Assembly (NCBI GenBank): GCA_964587755.1
Contig: CAZPMC010000011.1
Span: forward strand, 1 to 53,847
Length of the DNA stretch: 53,847 bases
DNA from: CAZPMC01 sp964587755
GTDB lineage: Bacteria > Bacillota > Clostridia > Acetivibrionales > DTU013
Direction of reading: 5' to 3'
In this document: positions 7,834-16,842 of the stretch, piece by piece
Layout of the letters: the number at the start of each line of letters is the position of its first letter
Numbering within the stretch: the first letter of the stretch is position 1
Notes under the pieces: model-generated
What the model was told of the DNA's origin: nothing
The model's input: only the letters and a program-made list of their open reading frames with translations
Database searches by the model: none
Position numbers and translations under genes: made by a program

Positions 7834-9580
7834 GTGGGGGAAAAGGTTTGGAAGTTACGTAATGTCGACGAGAATGCAGTAAATAAATTAGCTCAAAGTG
7901 CAGGAATATCAAAACTACTGGCTAAGGTTTTCGTAAGCAGGGATATTATTGACAGTGAATATGTTAAGGATTTTCTTGAGCCTGATATTGATAAGCTACA
8001 CAATCCTTTTTTGATGGACGGTATGGAATGTGCAGTTGATAGAATACTCAGTTCCATAGCATCCGGAGAGGGAATCCTTATTTTTGGGGATTATGATGTT
8101 GACGGGGTGGCAAGCACATCTATATTGTATAATTACCTAACAGGATTAGGAGCTAAGGTGCGTTATTTCGTGCCGGAGCGTATGAGCGAAGGGTACGGTC
8201 TCACAATGCCGGCGGTTGAAAGGCTTAAAAGTCTGGCGGATAAGTGGAGAGCATGTGGGGGATTTGACTTGAAACTGATAATTACTGTTGATTGCGGTAT
8301 TACATCAATAGAAGAAACAGAGTACATTCAAGCTCATGGAATTGATATAATCGTAACCGATCATCATGAATGCAAGGAGATATTGCCTAAAGTCTATTCA
8401 GTACTAAATCCTCACAAGCCGGGATGCTCATATCCCTTTAAGGATTTGTCCGGAGCAGGGGTGACGTTGAAGNNNNNNNNNNGCTGGTGCATGCACTTGG
8501 AATTAAAGCAGGAAAAGCAAATGCTTACCGGTCTTATTTGGATTTGGCTGCATTGGCAACTGTTGCAGATGTGGTACCACTACTCGGTGAGAATAGGATT
8601 ATTGTAAAAAATGGTATCAGAGCTATGGAGAAAACCGATAATATCGGACTTGGGGCACTTATAAGGGTGTCCGGCTTTAACGGCAAAAGATTGTCTGCAA
8701 TGAATCTGGCCTTTGGAATTGCACCAAGGATAAATGCAGCAGGCAGAATGGGGGATGCCGAAAGGGGTATCAGACTGTTTACTGAGAGAAGCCTTGCTGC
8801 TTCCGAGGCGTTGGCAAGGGAGCTGGATAATGAAAACAGGACAAGACAGGAAACGGAAAATAAGATGGTCGAAGAAGCTTTTGTATATGCAAAGGAGCAA
8901 GTTGATGAATTTAGGCATAAGGTGCTTGTTGTAAGCGGCTGCGGCTGGCATCTGGGGATTATCGGTATTGTGGCGTCAAAATTGCTGCAAGCGTATAATA
9001 GACCATGCATTGTAATATCTGTCGAAGATGGAATTGGTAAGGGCTCTGGGAGAAGCCTGGAATGTTTCAATATTTTTAAGGCGCTGGATCACTGCAGTCA
9101 TCTGTTAAGTAGATTTGGAGGCCACGAAATGGCTGCTGGACTTTCAATAGAGGCTGATAAAATAAATGAATTCAGGATTTTAATAAATCAATATGCAGAT
9201 AAAGTGCTGAAGGATGAAGATTTATTGCCCACAATAAAGATAGACGCTATTTTAGAAAGGGATGATATTACAAAAAAGAATGTAATGGAGCTTGAGAAGC
9301 TTGAACCCTTTGGGGCGGGAAACCCGGCGCCTGTTTTCGGTTATAACGGGCCTAGCTNNNNNNNNNNAAAAATATAAGAACACTTAGTGATGGTAAGCAT
9401 TTAAAGCTCAACTTATGGGATGAGGGGCTCAATGTTGATGCAATTGGCTTTAACATGGGGCAGACTGCCAATAAATTGTCAATTGGTGATACTGTCAGCG
9501 TAGCTTCATCGCTTAATATCAACAAATGGAACGGAATTGAAAATATACAGCTTGTTCTTAGTGATATTAGGCATTATTGA
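7834..9580 (+). CDS. recJ: Single-strand DNA exonuclease RecJ (two assembly gaps)
   Basis: 5'-3' single-strand exonuclease of recombination and mismatch repair. The DHH domain shows FGDYDVDGVAS and VTDHHE; the DHHA1 domain shows GSGRSLECFNIFKAL and RFGGHEMAAGLS; an OB-like tail ends at the TGA at 9578-9580. The N runs at 8473-8482 and 9358-9367 interrupt it, and the frame changes at each, so the true gap lengths are not 10. Across the first gap the flanks (GVTLK and LVHALG) could join with almost nothing missing. The start is uncertain: a GTG at 7834 has AAGGATG nine bases upstream; an ATG at 7822 and a TTG at 7813 are alternatives. apt follows closely, as in many Firmicutes. Confidence 0.93.
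8473..8482. other. Assembly gap (10 N) inside recJ
   Basis: Ten N placeholders. The coding phase before and after differs by a length incompatible with exactly ten bases, so the number is nominal. Confidence 0.98.
9358..9367. other. Assembly gap (10 N) inside recJ
   Basis: Second ten-N placeholder, again with a change of coding phase. Only a few residues of the OB-like domain should be missing (VFGYNGPS ... KNIRTLSDGKHLKL). Confidence 0.98.
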
Positions 9581-9668
9581 TAGCAGATATCGACGAAAAA
9601 CATTGTTTTTGGTCAAATCAATGAATATAATAGATATGTTAACTAAACCTGCGGGAGGATTTTGCGAG

Positions 9669-10184
9669 ATGGATTTAAAAAATAAGTTAAGACATGTTAT
9701 GGGTTTTCCGAAAGAGGGGATAGATTTTATTGACATTACAACAGTTCTTCAGGATGGGGATGCACTTGCCTTTGCCGTTGAGGAGCTTAAAAGGCAGGCA
9801 CTAGAGGCAGGAGAATTTGATTTGATTGTAGGTCCTGAATCACGAGGCTTTATATTCGGAGTGCCATTGGCTTACTCTATGAAAAAAGGCTTTGTACCGG
9901 TAAGGAAAAAGGGAAAGCTGCCATATAAAACAATTGGAGTAGAATATCAGCTGGAATACGGCACAGATGTGATGGAGATTCATGAGGACTCTGTAAAGCC
10001 CGGTCAAAAAGTACTTATTGTAGATGATTTACTGGCGACAGGCGGAACCATTGAAGCCGCCGTAAAGCTTGTTGAAAAGCTTGGCGGAATAGTTGTAGGT
10101 CTTGTGTTTTTTATTGAATTGGAAGAATTGAAGGGCAGAGAAAGGCTTTTGGGATACGATGTCAGATCTATCGTAAAATTTTAA
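9669..10184 (+). CDS. apt: Adenine phosphoribosyltransferase
   Basis: Salvages adenine to AMP with PRPP. The 172-residue length is typical. The PRPP loop is VLIVDDLLATGGTIEAA, and the adenine-specific GPESRGFIFGVPLA is present. The frame is open upstream to 9537, but the ATG at 9669 follows GGGAGG (9653-9658) and gives the family N-terminus (LKNKLRHVMGFPKEGIDFIDIT). It is followed within 35 bases by relA, a conserved recJ-apt-relA order that links purine salvage with (p)ppGpp metabolism. Confidence 0.98.
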   Translation: MDLKNKLRHVMGFPKEGIDFIDITTVLQDGDALAFAVEELKRQALEAGEFDLIVGPESRGFIFGVPLAYSMKKGFVPVRKKGKLPYKTIGVEYQLEYGTDVMEIHEDSVKPGQKVLIVDDLLATGGTIEAAVKLVEKLGGIVVGLVFFIELEELKGRERLLGYDVRSIVKF

Positions 10185-10218
10185 CCGTCTTTCCATATCA
10201 GAGGTTCGGAGGCAGTTT

Positions 10219-12399
10219 ATGGACAGCCGCTATAACAAGCTTAAAAGTAAAATAAAAGCATATAATCCCGGCTGTGAGTTTGAATTGCTCGATAAGGCTT
10301 ATAAGATTGCCAAGAGCGCCCACGAAGGGCAGAAAAGGGAATCGGGTGAGGAATATATAAGTCACCCACTTGAGGTTGCCCATATTTTGGCTGATCTGGA
10401 GCTTGATTGCACGACTATTATTGCGGGACTTTTGCATGATACAGTTGAAGACACAAACTGTACCTTTGATGAGATAAGGGGGCAAATTGGGGAGGAAATT
10501 GCCAGCCTTGTTGATGGTGTTACAAAGCTTGATAAAATACCGTACACAACAAAAGAGGAGCAGCAGGCCGAGAATTTAAGAAAAATGTTTTTGGCAATGG
10601 CCAAGGACATAAGAGTGATACTTATTAAACTGGCTGACCGCTTGCATAATATGCATACTCTTAAGTATATGCCATTGGACAAACAAATCGAGAAGGCACG
10701 GGAGACTTTAGAGATTTACGCGCCCCTTGCTCATCGGTTAGGTATATCAAAAGTGAAGTGGGAGCTTGAGGATATTTGTCTGCGCTACCTTCATCCTGAC
10801 GAGTATTACGATTTGGTTGAAAAAATAGCAACCAAAAGGCGTGAACGGGAAGATTTTATTGCCCAGATAAAAGATGAAATTAACAAGAGAACCGCACAGC
10901 TAGGAATCGAAGCGCAAATTACAGGAAGACCAAAGCACTTTTACAGTATTTATCGTAAAATGCAAAGGCAAAAAAAGTCTCTGGAACAGATTTATGATCT
11001 GTTTGCAATAAGAGTAATTGTCAGTTCAGTTAAGGATTGCTATGCTGTTCTCGGGCTTGTGCATGACCTTTATAAGCCAATGCCCGGAAGGTTTAAAGAC
11101 TATATTGCAATGCCCAAGCCCAATATGTATCAATCCCTCCATACAACCCTCATTGGGCACGGAGGACAGCCTTTTGAGGTTCAAATAAGGACTTGGGATA
11201 TGCACAGGGTTGCAGAGATAGGTATTGCGGCTCATTGGAAATATAAGGAGGGAACATCGGGAGAGAGCAGCCTTGATAACAAGCTTGTGTGGCTTAGGCA
11301 AATGCTTGAGTGGCAGAAGGAAGCCAGGGATGCCAACGAATTTGTTGAAACGGTCAAGGTTGATTTGTTTGCAGATGAGGTATTTGTGTTTACACCAAAA
11401 GGTGATGTAGTAAACCTGCCTGTAGGCTCAAATCCTATAGATTTTGCATATGCAATTCATAGCGCCATAGGAAATAAAATGATGGGGGCAAGGGTCAACG
11501 GGGAAATTGTAAAGCTTACTACATCTTTAAAAAACGGTGACATTGTCGAGATACTTACCTCCTCCAATGTTCACGGTCCAAGCCGTGACTGGCTTAAGAT
11601 AGTAAAAAGCTCACAGGCGAGAAATAAAATTAAGCAGTGGTTTAAGAAGGAAAACAGGGAAGAGAATATATTACGGGGTAAAGAAATTGTTGAAAGAGAA
11701 TTAAAAAAGCAGGGCTTGACATTTAATCAACTGTTTAAAAATGAGTGGGTTGAGCCTATGCTCAAGAAGTACAATTTCAATTCCCTGGAAGATGCATTTT
11801 CGGCTATAGGTTATGGAGGTATCGGTGCCAGCAAGGTCATAACCAAGTTGAAGGAAGAGTATAAGAAAACACTTAAGCCTGAAGAGCTAGGAGAGCTTGA
11901 AAAGGAACTGCTTTCAAAGCAGGAGAAGGAAAAGAAAAGGAAATCCCAGCCTGAGAATGGTATAATAGTCAAAGGCATCGAAAACTGTCTTGTAAGACTT
12001 TCAAGATGCTGCAATCCTGTACCAGGTGATGACATTATCGGGTACATAACAAGAGGCAGGGGGGTATCAGTTCATCGAAAGGACTGTACCAACGTTATTA
12101 ATAACCAGAATGAGAAAGAGCGTCTAATAGAAGTAGAGTGGGTTACCTCTAGCAATGTATCTTATAAGGCAGAAATAACCGTTATGGCAAATGACAGAAC
12201 TGCCCTTCTTATGGAACTGACAAATACCATAGGTGAAGCAAATATACCATTAAAGGCAATTAATGCAAGAACAACCCATGATCAAATAGCATTAATTAAC
12301 TTGACACTTGAAATTATTGATACGGAGCAGTTGGACAAAATTATTAAGAAGCTAAAGAAAATAGATAGTGTTTTTGATGTGAAGAGAAATAAGCAATAG
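10219..12399 (+). CDS. relA: Bifunctional (p)ppGpp synthetase/hydrolase, long RSH protein
   Basis: Makes and probably degrades the stringent-response alarmone. The domains in 726 residues are an HD hydrolase (HPLEVAHILADLELD, GLLHDTVEDT with the HD pair), a synthetase (GRPKHFYSIYRKMQ, FAIRVIV, YKEG), TGS (VFVFTPKGDVVNLPVGSNPIDFAYAIHS), a conserved-cysteine region (LSRCCNPVPGDDIIGY) and a C-terminal ACT domain. An intact HDxxED motif suggests that hydrolase activity is kept, as in the single Rel of most Firmicutes. GGAGG lies before the ATG. The metallo-hydrolase gene follows. Confidence 0.98.
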   Translation: MDSRYNKLKSKIKAYNPGCEFELLDKAYKIAKSAHEGQKRESGEEYISHPLEVAHILADLELDCTTIIAGLLHDTVEDTNCTFDEIRGQIGEEIASLVDGVTKLDKIPYTTKEEQQAENLRKMFLAMAKDIRVILIKLADRLHNMHTLKYMPLDKQIEKARETLEIYAPLAHRLGISKVKWELEDICLRYLHPDEYYDLVEKIATKRREREDFIAQIKDEINKRTAQLGIEAQITGRPKHFYSIYRKMQRQKKSLEQIYDLFAIRVIVSSVKDCYAVLGLVHDLYKPMPGRFKDYIAMPKPNMYQSLHTTLIGHGGQPFEVQIRTWDMHRVAEIGIAAHWKYKEGTSGESSLDNKLVWLRQMLEWQKEARDANEFVETVKVDLFADEVFVFTPKGDVVNLPVGSNPIDFAYAIHSAIGNKMMGARVNGEIVKLTTSLKNGDIVEILTSSNVHGPSRDWLKIVKSSQARNKIKQWFKKENREENILRGKEIVERELKKQGLTFNQLFKNEWVEPMLKKYNFNSLEDAFSAIGYGGIGASKVITKLKEEYKKTLKPEELGELEKELLSKQEKEKKRKSQPENGIIVKGIENCLVRLSRCCNPVPGDDIIGYITRGRGVSVHRKDCTNVINNQNEKERLIEVEWVTSSNVSYKAEITVMANDRTALLMELTNTIGEANIPLKAINARTTHDQIALINLTLEIIDTEQLDKIIKKLKKIDSVFDVKRNKQ

Positions 12400-12445
12400 C
12401 AGGTTCTAAGGACTATAATAATCGTAATGAATTTGAGGTGTTCTG

Positions 12446-13063
12446 ATGTTTTTACAAGTGGTTGAAGGCGGGCTGCTTTCTTCAAAATCTTATATTATTG
12501 CAGATTCTGATGAAGCAGCTATAATTGATGCAGGAGTTCATTATAAGAATATTGTGGGAATACTTGAAGAGAGGAAGCTGTCCTTAAAGTATATTATATT
12601 GACCCATGCCCATGTTGACCATACATTTTATATGAATGATCTTAATACGGCGACAGGAGCAAGTGTGGTTATACATGCTGAGGATGCTCCGATTTTAGCC
12701 GATGCCAGGCTTAGCGGGACTGAAATGTTTGGTGTTGATAAAAAGATGAATAAGGCTGATATTTTGGTAAAGGATGGTGACAGCCTGTATATTGGGCAAA
12801 CAGAGCTTAAGTTCATTCATACACCGGGGCATACTCCGGGCAGTATGTGTATAATTGTACAGGATAGTCTGTTTTCAGGGGACACACTGTTTAGACAAAG
12901 CGTCGGCAGAACTGACTTAGGAGCAGGGGATACCAAAAGCCTCGAGCTATCCTTAAAAAAGCTTATGGAGCTGCCTGACAGTCTTATAGTATATCCCGGA
13001 CACGGACAGTCAACAGATATTGGTTTTGAACGGGATAACAATCCTTATCTGCCTAGATATTGA
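12446..13063 (+). CDS. Metallo-beta-lactamase fold hydrolase, glyoxalase II-like
   Basis: A 205-residue hydrolase with the two-metal signature THAHVDHT, then TPGHTPGS, SGDTLF and YPGHGQST, the pattern of the YcbL/GloB-like branch. Its likely chemistry is thioester or related ester hydrolysis; the physiological substrate is unknown. It starts at an ATG six bases after GAGGTG. It sits between relA and hisS, the same position as Bacillus and clostridial homologues. Confidence 0.93.
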   Translation: MFLQVVEGGLLSSKSYIIADSDEAAIIDAGVHYKNIVGILEERKLSLKYIILTHAHVDHTFYMNDLNTATGASVVIHAEDAPILADARLSGTEMFGVDKKMNKADILVKDGDSLYIGQTELKFIHTPGHTPGSMCIIVQDSLFSGDTLFRQSVGRTDLGAGDTKSLELSLKKLMELPDSLIVYPGHGQSTDIGFERDNNPYLPRY

Positions 13064-13156
13064 CAATAGGCGGCAAGGTAATTAAAATAAAGGTATTTTA
13101 AGCAGGCTGACAAAATTTAGGATTGCAATTAATTTGGAGTTTGAATGGAGGATATT

Positions 13157-14419
13157 ATGTTAACTCAGGCGCCTAAGGGCACACGGGATATACTTCCGGA
13201 TGAGATTCACAAATGGCAGTATTTAGAAAGAGAGTTTGCTCAAATTTGCAGCAAATTCGGATATAGTGAGATAAGAATCCCTGTTTTTGAGCACACTGAA
13301 CTCTTTCAAAGAGGAGTGGGAGACAGTACGGATATTGTCCAAAAGGAAATGTATACCTTTAACGATAAGAGTGGCAGAAGTCTTACCTTAAGACCTGAGG
13401 GAACTGCCGGGGTCGTGAGAAGCTACATTGAAAGAGGAATGGCTTCGCTTCCCCAGCCTGTTAAGCTGTTTTATAATATTACTGCATACAGGTATGAAAA
13501 TGTTCAGAGAGGCAGATATAGGGAGTTTAATCAGTTTGGTGTTGAGGCTTTCGGGTCATCTGAGCCGCAGATGGATGTTGAGGTTATAAGTATTCTCTAT
13601 ATGTTTTTTGAAAAGCTTGGTTTGAGTAAAACAGGACTTAATATTAATAGTATTGGATGTCCTGCGTGCAGAAAAGAATACAACAATAAGCTCAGAGATT
13701 ATTTCAGACCACATTTATCCGGGCTTTGTGACAATTGTAAAAACAGGTTTGAGAAAAACCCTTTAAGATTGATTGACTGCAAGGAGGAAAGATGTAAGAG
13801 GATTTCGGCAGGTGCACCTACATTGCTCGATAACATTTGCGATGATTGTGGGGCACACTTCGAAGGCCTTAAGGCAGGACTTGACAACCTGGGTATCCAG
13901 TATAATGTTGACCCGGGAATAGTAAGAGGGCTTGATTATTATACAAAGACGGTTTTTGAGTTTGTGTCGGAAAATGTGGGAACCCAAGGCACCATATGCG
14001 GCGGCGGGAGGTATGACGGACTGGTGGAGCTATGCGGGGGCAGTCATACTCCGGGCATAGGCTTTGCATTAGGTGTAGAGAGGCTTATGATGGAGCTTGA
14101 TAGCCGGGGAATTATGATTGAAAAACCAAGACCTCTTGATATATATATTGCCACTATGGGAGAAGCTGCTTCAAGGTTTTCTCAGGAGTTGGTCTATAAG
14201 CTTAGACAAAATAATGTGGGTGCAGAAACCGACCTTATGAAAAGAAGCCTGAGGTCACAAATGAAATATGCCGACAAAAAGAGATTTTTGTATACAGTGG
14301 TTTTGGGCGATAATGAAATTGAAAGCGGAAAGACAGTATTAAAAGATATGAGAACAGGCGAGCAAAAGGATGTGAGCCTTGATTCAATAGTTGACAGACT
14401 AAAAAATCAATGCAAATAG
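13157..14419 (+). CDS. hisS: Histidyl-tRNA synthetase
   Basis: Class II synthetase of 420 residues. Motif 1 begins APKGTRDILPDE, motif 2 is YRYENVQRGRYREFNQFGVE, the histidine-binding GLDYYTKTVFEF is present, and motif 3 is GIGFALGVERL. A cysteine-rich insert (CPACRKEY ... CDDCGAHF) is visible. An upstream ATG at 13145 would add four residues, but the GGAGG at 13147-13151 points to 13157, which gives the usual N-terminus. No T-box leader is seen in the 93-base gap before it. aspS follows after 21 bases. Confidence 0.98.
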   Translation: MLTQAPKGTRDILPDEIHKWQYLEREFAQICSKFGYSEIRIPVFEHTELFQRGVGDSTDIVQKEMYTFNDKSGRSLTLRPEGTAGVVRSYIERGMASLPQPVKLFYNITAYRYENVQRGRYREFNQFGVEAFGSSEPQMDVEVISILYMFFEKLGLSKTGLNINSIGCPACRKEYNNKLRDYFRPHLSGLCDNCKNRFEKNPLRLIDCKEERCKRISAGAPTLLDNICDDCGAHFEGLKAGLDNLGIQYNVDPGIVRGLDYYTKTVFEFVSENVGTQGTICGGGRYDGLVELCGGSHTPGIGFALGVERLMMELDSRGIMIEKPRPLDIYIATMGEAASRFSQELVYKLRQNNVGAETDLMKRSLRSQMKYADKKRFLYTVVLGDNEIESGKTVLKDMRTGEQKDVSLDSIVDRLKNQCK

Positions 14420-14440
14420 GGTTAGTTAAGGAGTGCTGAT

Positions 14441-16225
14441 ATGGCAGAGACAATTAAAGGATTAAAAAGAACTCACAGATGTACTGAATTAAGTGCTCAA
14501 GATATAGGTAGAACTGTAACCGTTATGGGTTGGACGCAACGGCACAGAAATCTGGGCGGCTTGATATTTGTTGATTTACGGGACAGAAGCGGTATTTTGC
14601 AGGTAGTTTTCAACGAAACCGAAGGAGACAGGGAACTATTTGAAAAAGCTGCCGCAATAAGACATGAGGATGTATTGGCAGTTGTGGGTAAAGTGGCAAG
14701 GAGAGCGACTGAGGCATTGAATCCAAGGATGAAAACAGGAGAAATTGAGATAATTGCTACGGAGCTCAGGATACTAAGCAGATCCGACAATCTTCCCGTT
14801 CAAATTGAAGAAAATTCAGATGTCAACGAAGCAACAAGACTTAAATATAGATTCCTTGACCTGAGAAGACCTGATATGCAGGCAAATCTTATGTTGCGCC
14901 ATAGAGTGGCAAAGATAACAAGAGATTATTTTGATGAAAATGGATTTGTGGAAATTGAGACTCCCATGCTCATAAAAAGTTCGCCCGAGGGAGCAAGAGA
15001 CTATCTGGTGCCCAGCAGAGTGCACCCAGGGAAGTTCTATGCATTACCCCAGTCACCACAGCTTTTTAAGCAGCTTTTAATGGTGGCAGGCTACGACAGG
15101 TACATGCAGATAACCAAATGCTTCAGGGATGAAGATTTAAGAGCTGACAGGCAGCCTGAATTCACTCAGATAGACCTGGAGATGTCCTTTGTAGACGTGG
15201 AGGATGTACTGGCTGTTAATGAGGGCTTTATTAAGAGAGTATTCAAGGAAGCATTAGACGTTGATGTAGAAACACCCTTTATGAGGCTTACGTATCAGGA
15301 AGCCATGGAAAGATTCGGTTCAGATAAGCCTGACCTGCGTTTTGGGCTGGAATTGATTAATGTTTCTGACATTGTGGCTGACTGCGGTTTTAAGGTATTT
15401 GCAGACACAATCAAAAGCGGGGGAAGCGTCAGAGCAATAAATGCCACCGGTTGCGGTGCTAAATTCAGCAGAAGAGATATTGACAGCCTCACTGATGTTG
15501 TTAAGACATACAGGGCAAAAGGGCTTGCTTGGATTGCAGTAGAGGAAAATGACGTCCGTTCCCCAATCTCAAAATTCTTAGCTGACCATGAGATAAAATC
15601 ATTACTTCAGCGGACCGCGGCGAAGCCTGGCGATTTGATTTGCTTTGTGGCAGATAAGAACGAAGTAGTTTATGATTCTTTAGGAGCTCTCAGGCTTGAG
15701 ATTGCAAAAAGACTTAATTTAATGGATAAGAGCGTTTATAAATTCCTTTGGGTGACTGAATTCCCTCTACTTGAATTTGATGAGGAAGAGAATCGCTGGA
15801 TTGCGAAGCATCATCCCTTTACCTCTCCTATGGATGAGGATATTGAATATTTGGACAGTGACCCGGGAAGAGTACGTGCAAAGGCTTATGATATTGTACT
15901 GAACGGTACAGAGCTTGGCGGCGGAAGTATCAGAATACACATGAATCAGCTTCAGTCAAAGATATTCAAGCTTCTCGGATTTACCGAGGAGGAGACCTGG
16001 GCAAAGTTTGGATACCTTCTGGAGGCGTTTAAATATGGGGTACCTCCTCATGGTGGATTAGCTTATGGCTTTGACAGAATGATTATGCTAATGGCCGGAT
16101 TAAATAATATAAGGGATGTTATTGCATTTCCAAAGGTACAAAACGCTTCGGATCTGATGACAAATGCACCTGATGTTGTTGATGAAAAGCAACTAAAAGA
16201 GCTGCATATTAATGTAGAGAAATAA
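14441..16225 (+). CDS. aspS: Aspartyl-tRNA synthetase, bacterial type
   Basis: Charges tRNA-Asp. The 594 residues include the OB anticodon domain (VMGWTQRHRNLGGLIFVDLRDRSGILQVVF), class II motif 2 (CFRDEDLRADRQPEFTQIDLEMSF), the bacterial GAD insert and a C-terminal motif 3 (GLAYGFDRMIMLMAG). Whether it also charges tRNA-Asn depends on GatCAB elsewhere in the genome. Strong AAGGAG before the ATG; the lepB reading frame opens one base after its stop, so translational coupling is likely. Confidence 0.98.
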   Translation: MAETIKGLKRTHRCTELSAQDIGRTVTVMGWTQRHRNLGGLIFVDLRDRSGILQVVFNETEGDRELFEKAAAIRHEDVLAVVGKVARRATEALNPRMKTGEIEIIATELRILSRSDNLPVQIEENSDVNEATRLKYRFLDLRRPDMQANLMLRHRVAKITRDYFDENGFVEIETPMLIKSSPEGARDYLVPSRVHPGKFYALPQSPQLFKQLLMVAGYDRYMQITKCFRDEDLRADRQPEFTQIDLEMSFVDVEDVLAVNEGFIKRVFKEALDVDVETPFMRLTYQEAMERFGSDKPDLRFGLELINVSDIVADCGFKVFADTIKSGGSVRAINATGCGAKFSRRDIDSLTDVVKTYRAKGLAWIAVEENDVRSPISKFLADHEIKSLLQRTAAKPGDLICFVADKNEVVYDSLGALRLEIAKRLNLMDKSVYKFLWVTEFPLLEFDEEENRWIAKHHPFTSPMDEDIEYLDSDPGRVRAKAYDIVLNGTELGGGSIRIHMNQLQSKIFKLLGFTEEETWAKFGYLLEAFKYGVPPHGGLAYGFDRMIMLMAGLNNIRDVIAFPKVQNASDLMTNAPDVVDEKQLKELHINVEK

Positions 16226-16226
16226 G

Positions 16227-16788
16227 ATGAGCAGAAAAGGGGGTAAGGGATACGGGTAACCATATTAAGCCTAAGGAGATTATTGACTGGGCTGTTCATA
16301 TTATCATTGCTGTTGTAATCGCCGTTCTTATTGTCACTTTTGTAGGACAAAGGACAATTGTACACGAGATTTCCATGGAGCCTACTTTATCGGAAGGTGA
16401 CAATCTAATAGTAGAAAAGCTTGGATTTAGATTTGGATTGCTTAAAAAGGGCGATATTATCATATTTAAGTCTCCTTTTGATAAAAGGGAGCTGATAAAA
16501 AGACTTGTTGCAGTTGAGGGTGATACTGTAGAGCTAAAAGACGGCCGAGTATATGTTAACGATGAGCTTTTTTTAATAGGAGAGGCTGAGAATGAACCAT
16601 ATACACCGCCGGCAGTAAACCCGCAGGACAACAAAATTACTGTTCCGGAAGGCTATGTTTATGTTTTAGGTGACAACCGGCCCTACAGCCAGGACAGTAC
16701 CGAGTTTGGCCCTATTGAAAGGAATAGGATTACAGGAAGAGCAATTTTCAGATTTTATCCGTTTAATAAAATCGGAAAGATTGACTGA
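16227..16788 (+). pseudogene. lepB: Signal peptidase I, frame break in N-terminus
   Basis: Type I signal peptidase that cuts signal peptides at the outer membrane face. Catalytic serine in SMEPTL, catalytic lysine in KRLVAVEGD, and the late GDNRPYSQDSTEFGP motif are all intact, as is the single N-terminal membrane helix (IDWAVHIIIAVVIAVLIV). The part encoding the helix has no usable ATG/GTG/TTG in frame. An ATG at 16227 is in another phase and would stop at 16257-16259; removing one G from the GGGGG run near 16239-16243 joins it to the rest and yields a normal protein of about 187 residues. The likely causes are a homopolymer sequencing error, a real frameshift, or an ATT start at 16264. An internal ATG at 16375 would lose the helix and is unlikely to be the start. 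Confidence 0.85.
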
Positions 16789-16842
16789 GGAGGGTGAGAT
16801 AGAACAGGCGCTGTTTAAATTTCGTGCTAATAAAAAGAAACC

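Noticed and set aside
8534..9070. Minus-strand open frame (178 codons) opposite recJ
   Set aside because: Shadow of recJ; no start signal and low-complexity S/L/P composition.
13064..13156. T-box leader for hisS-aspS
   Set aside because: Only 93 bases, with no stem I features and no antiterminator/T-box sequence visible.
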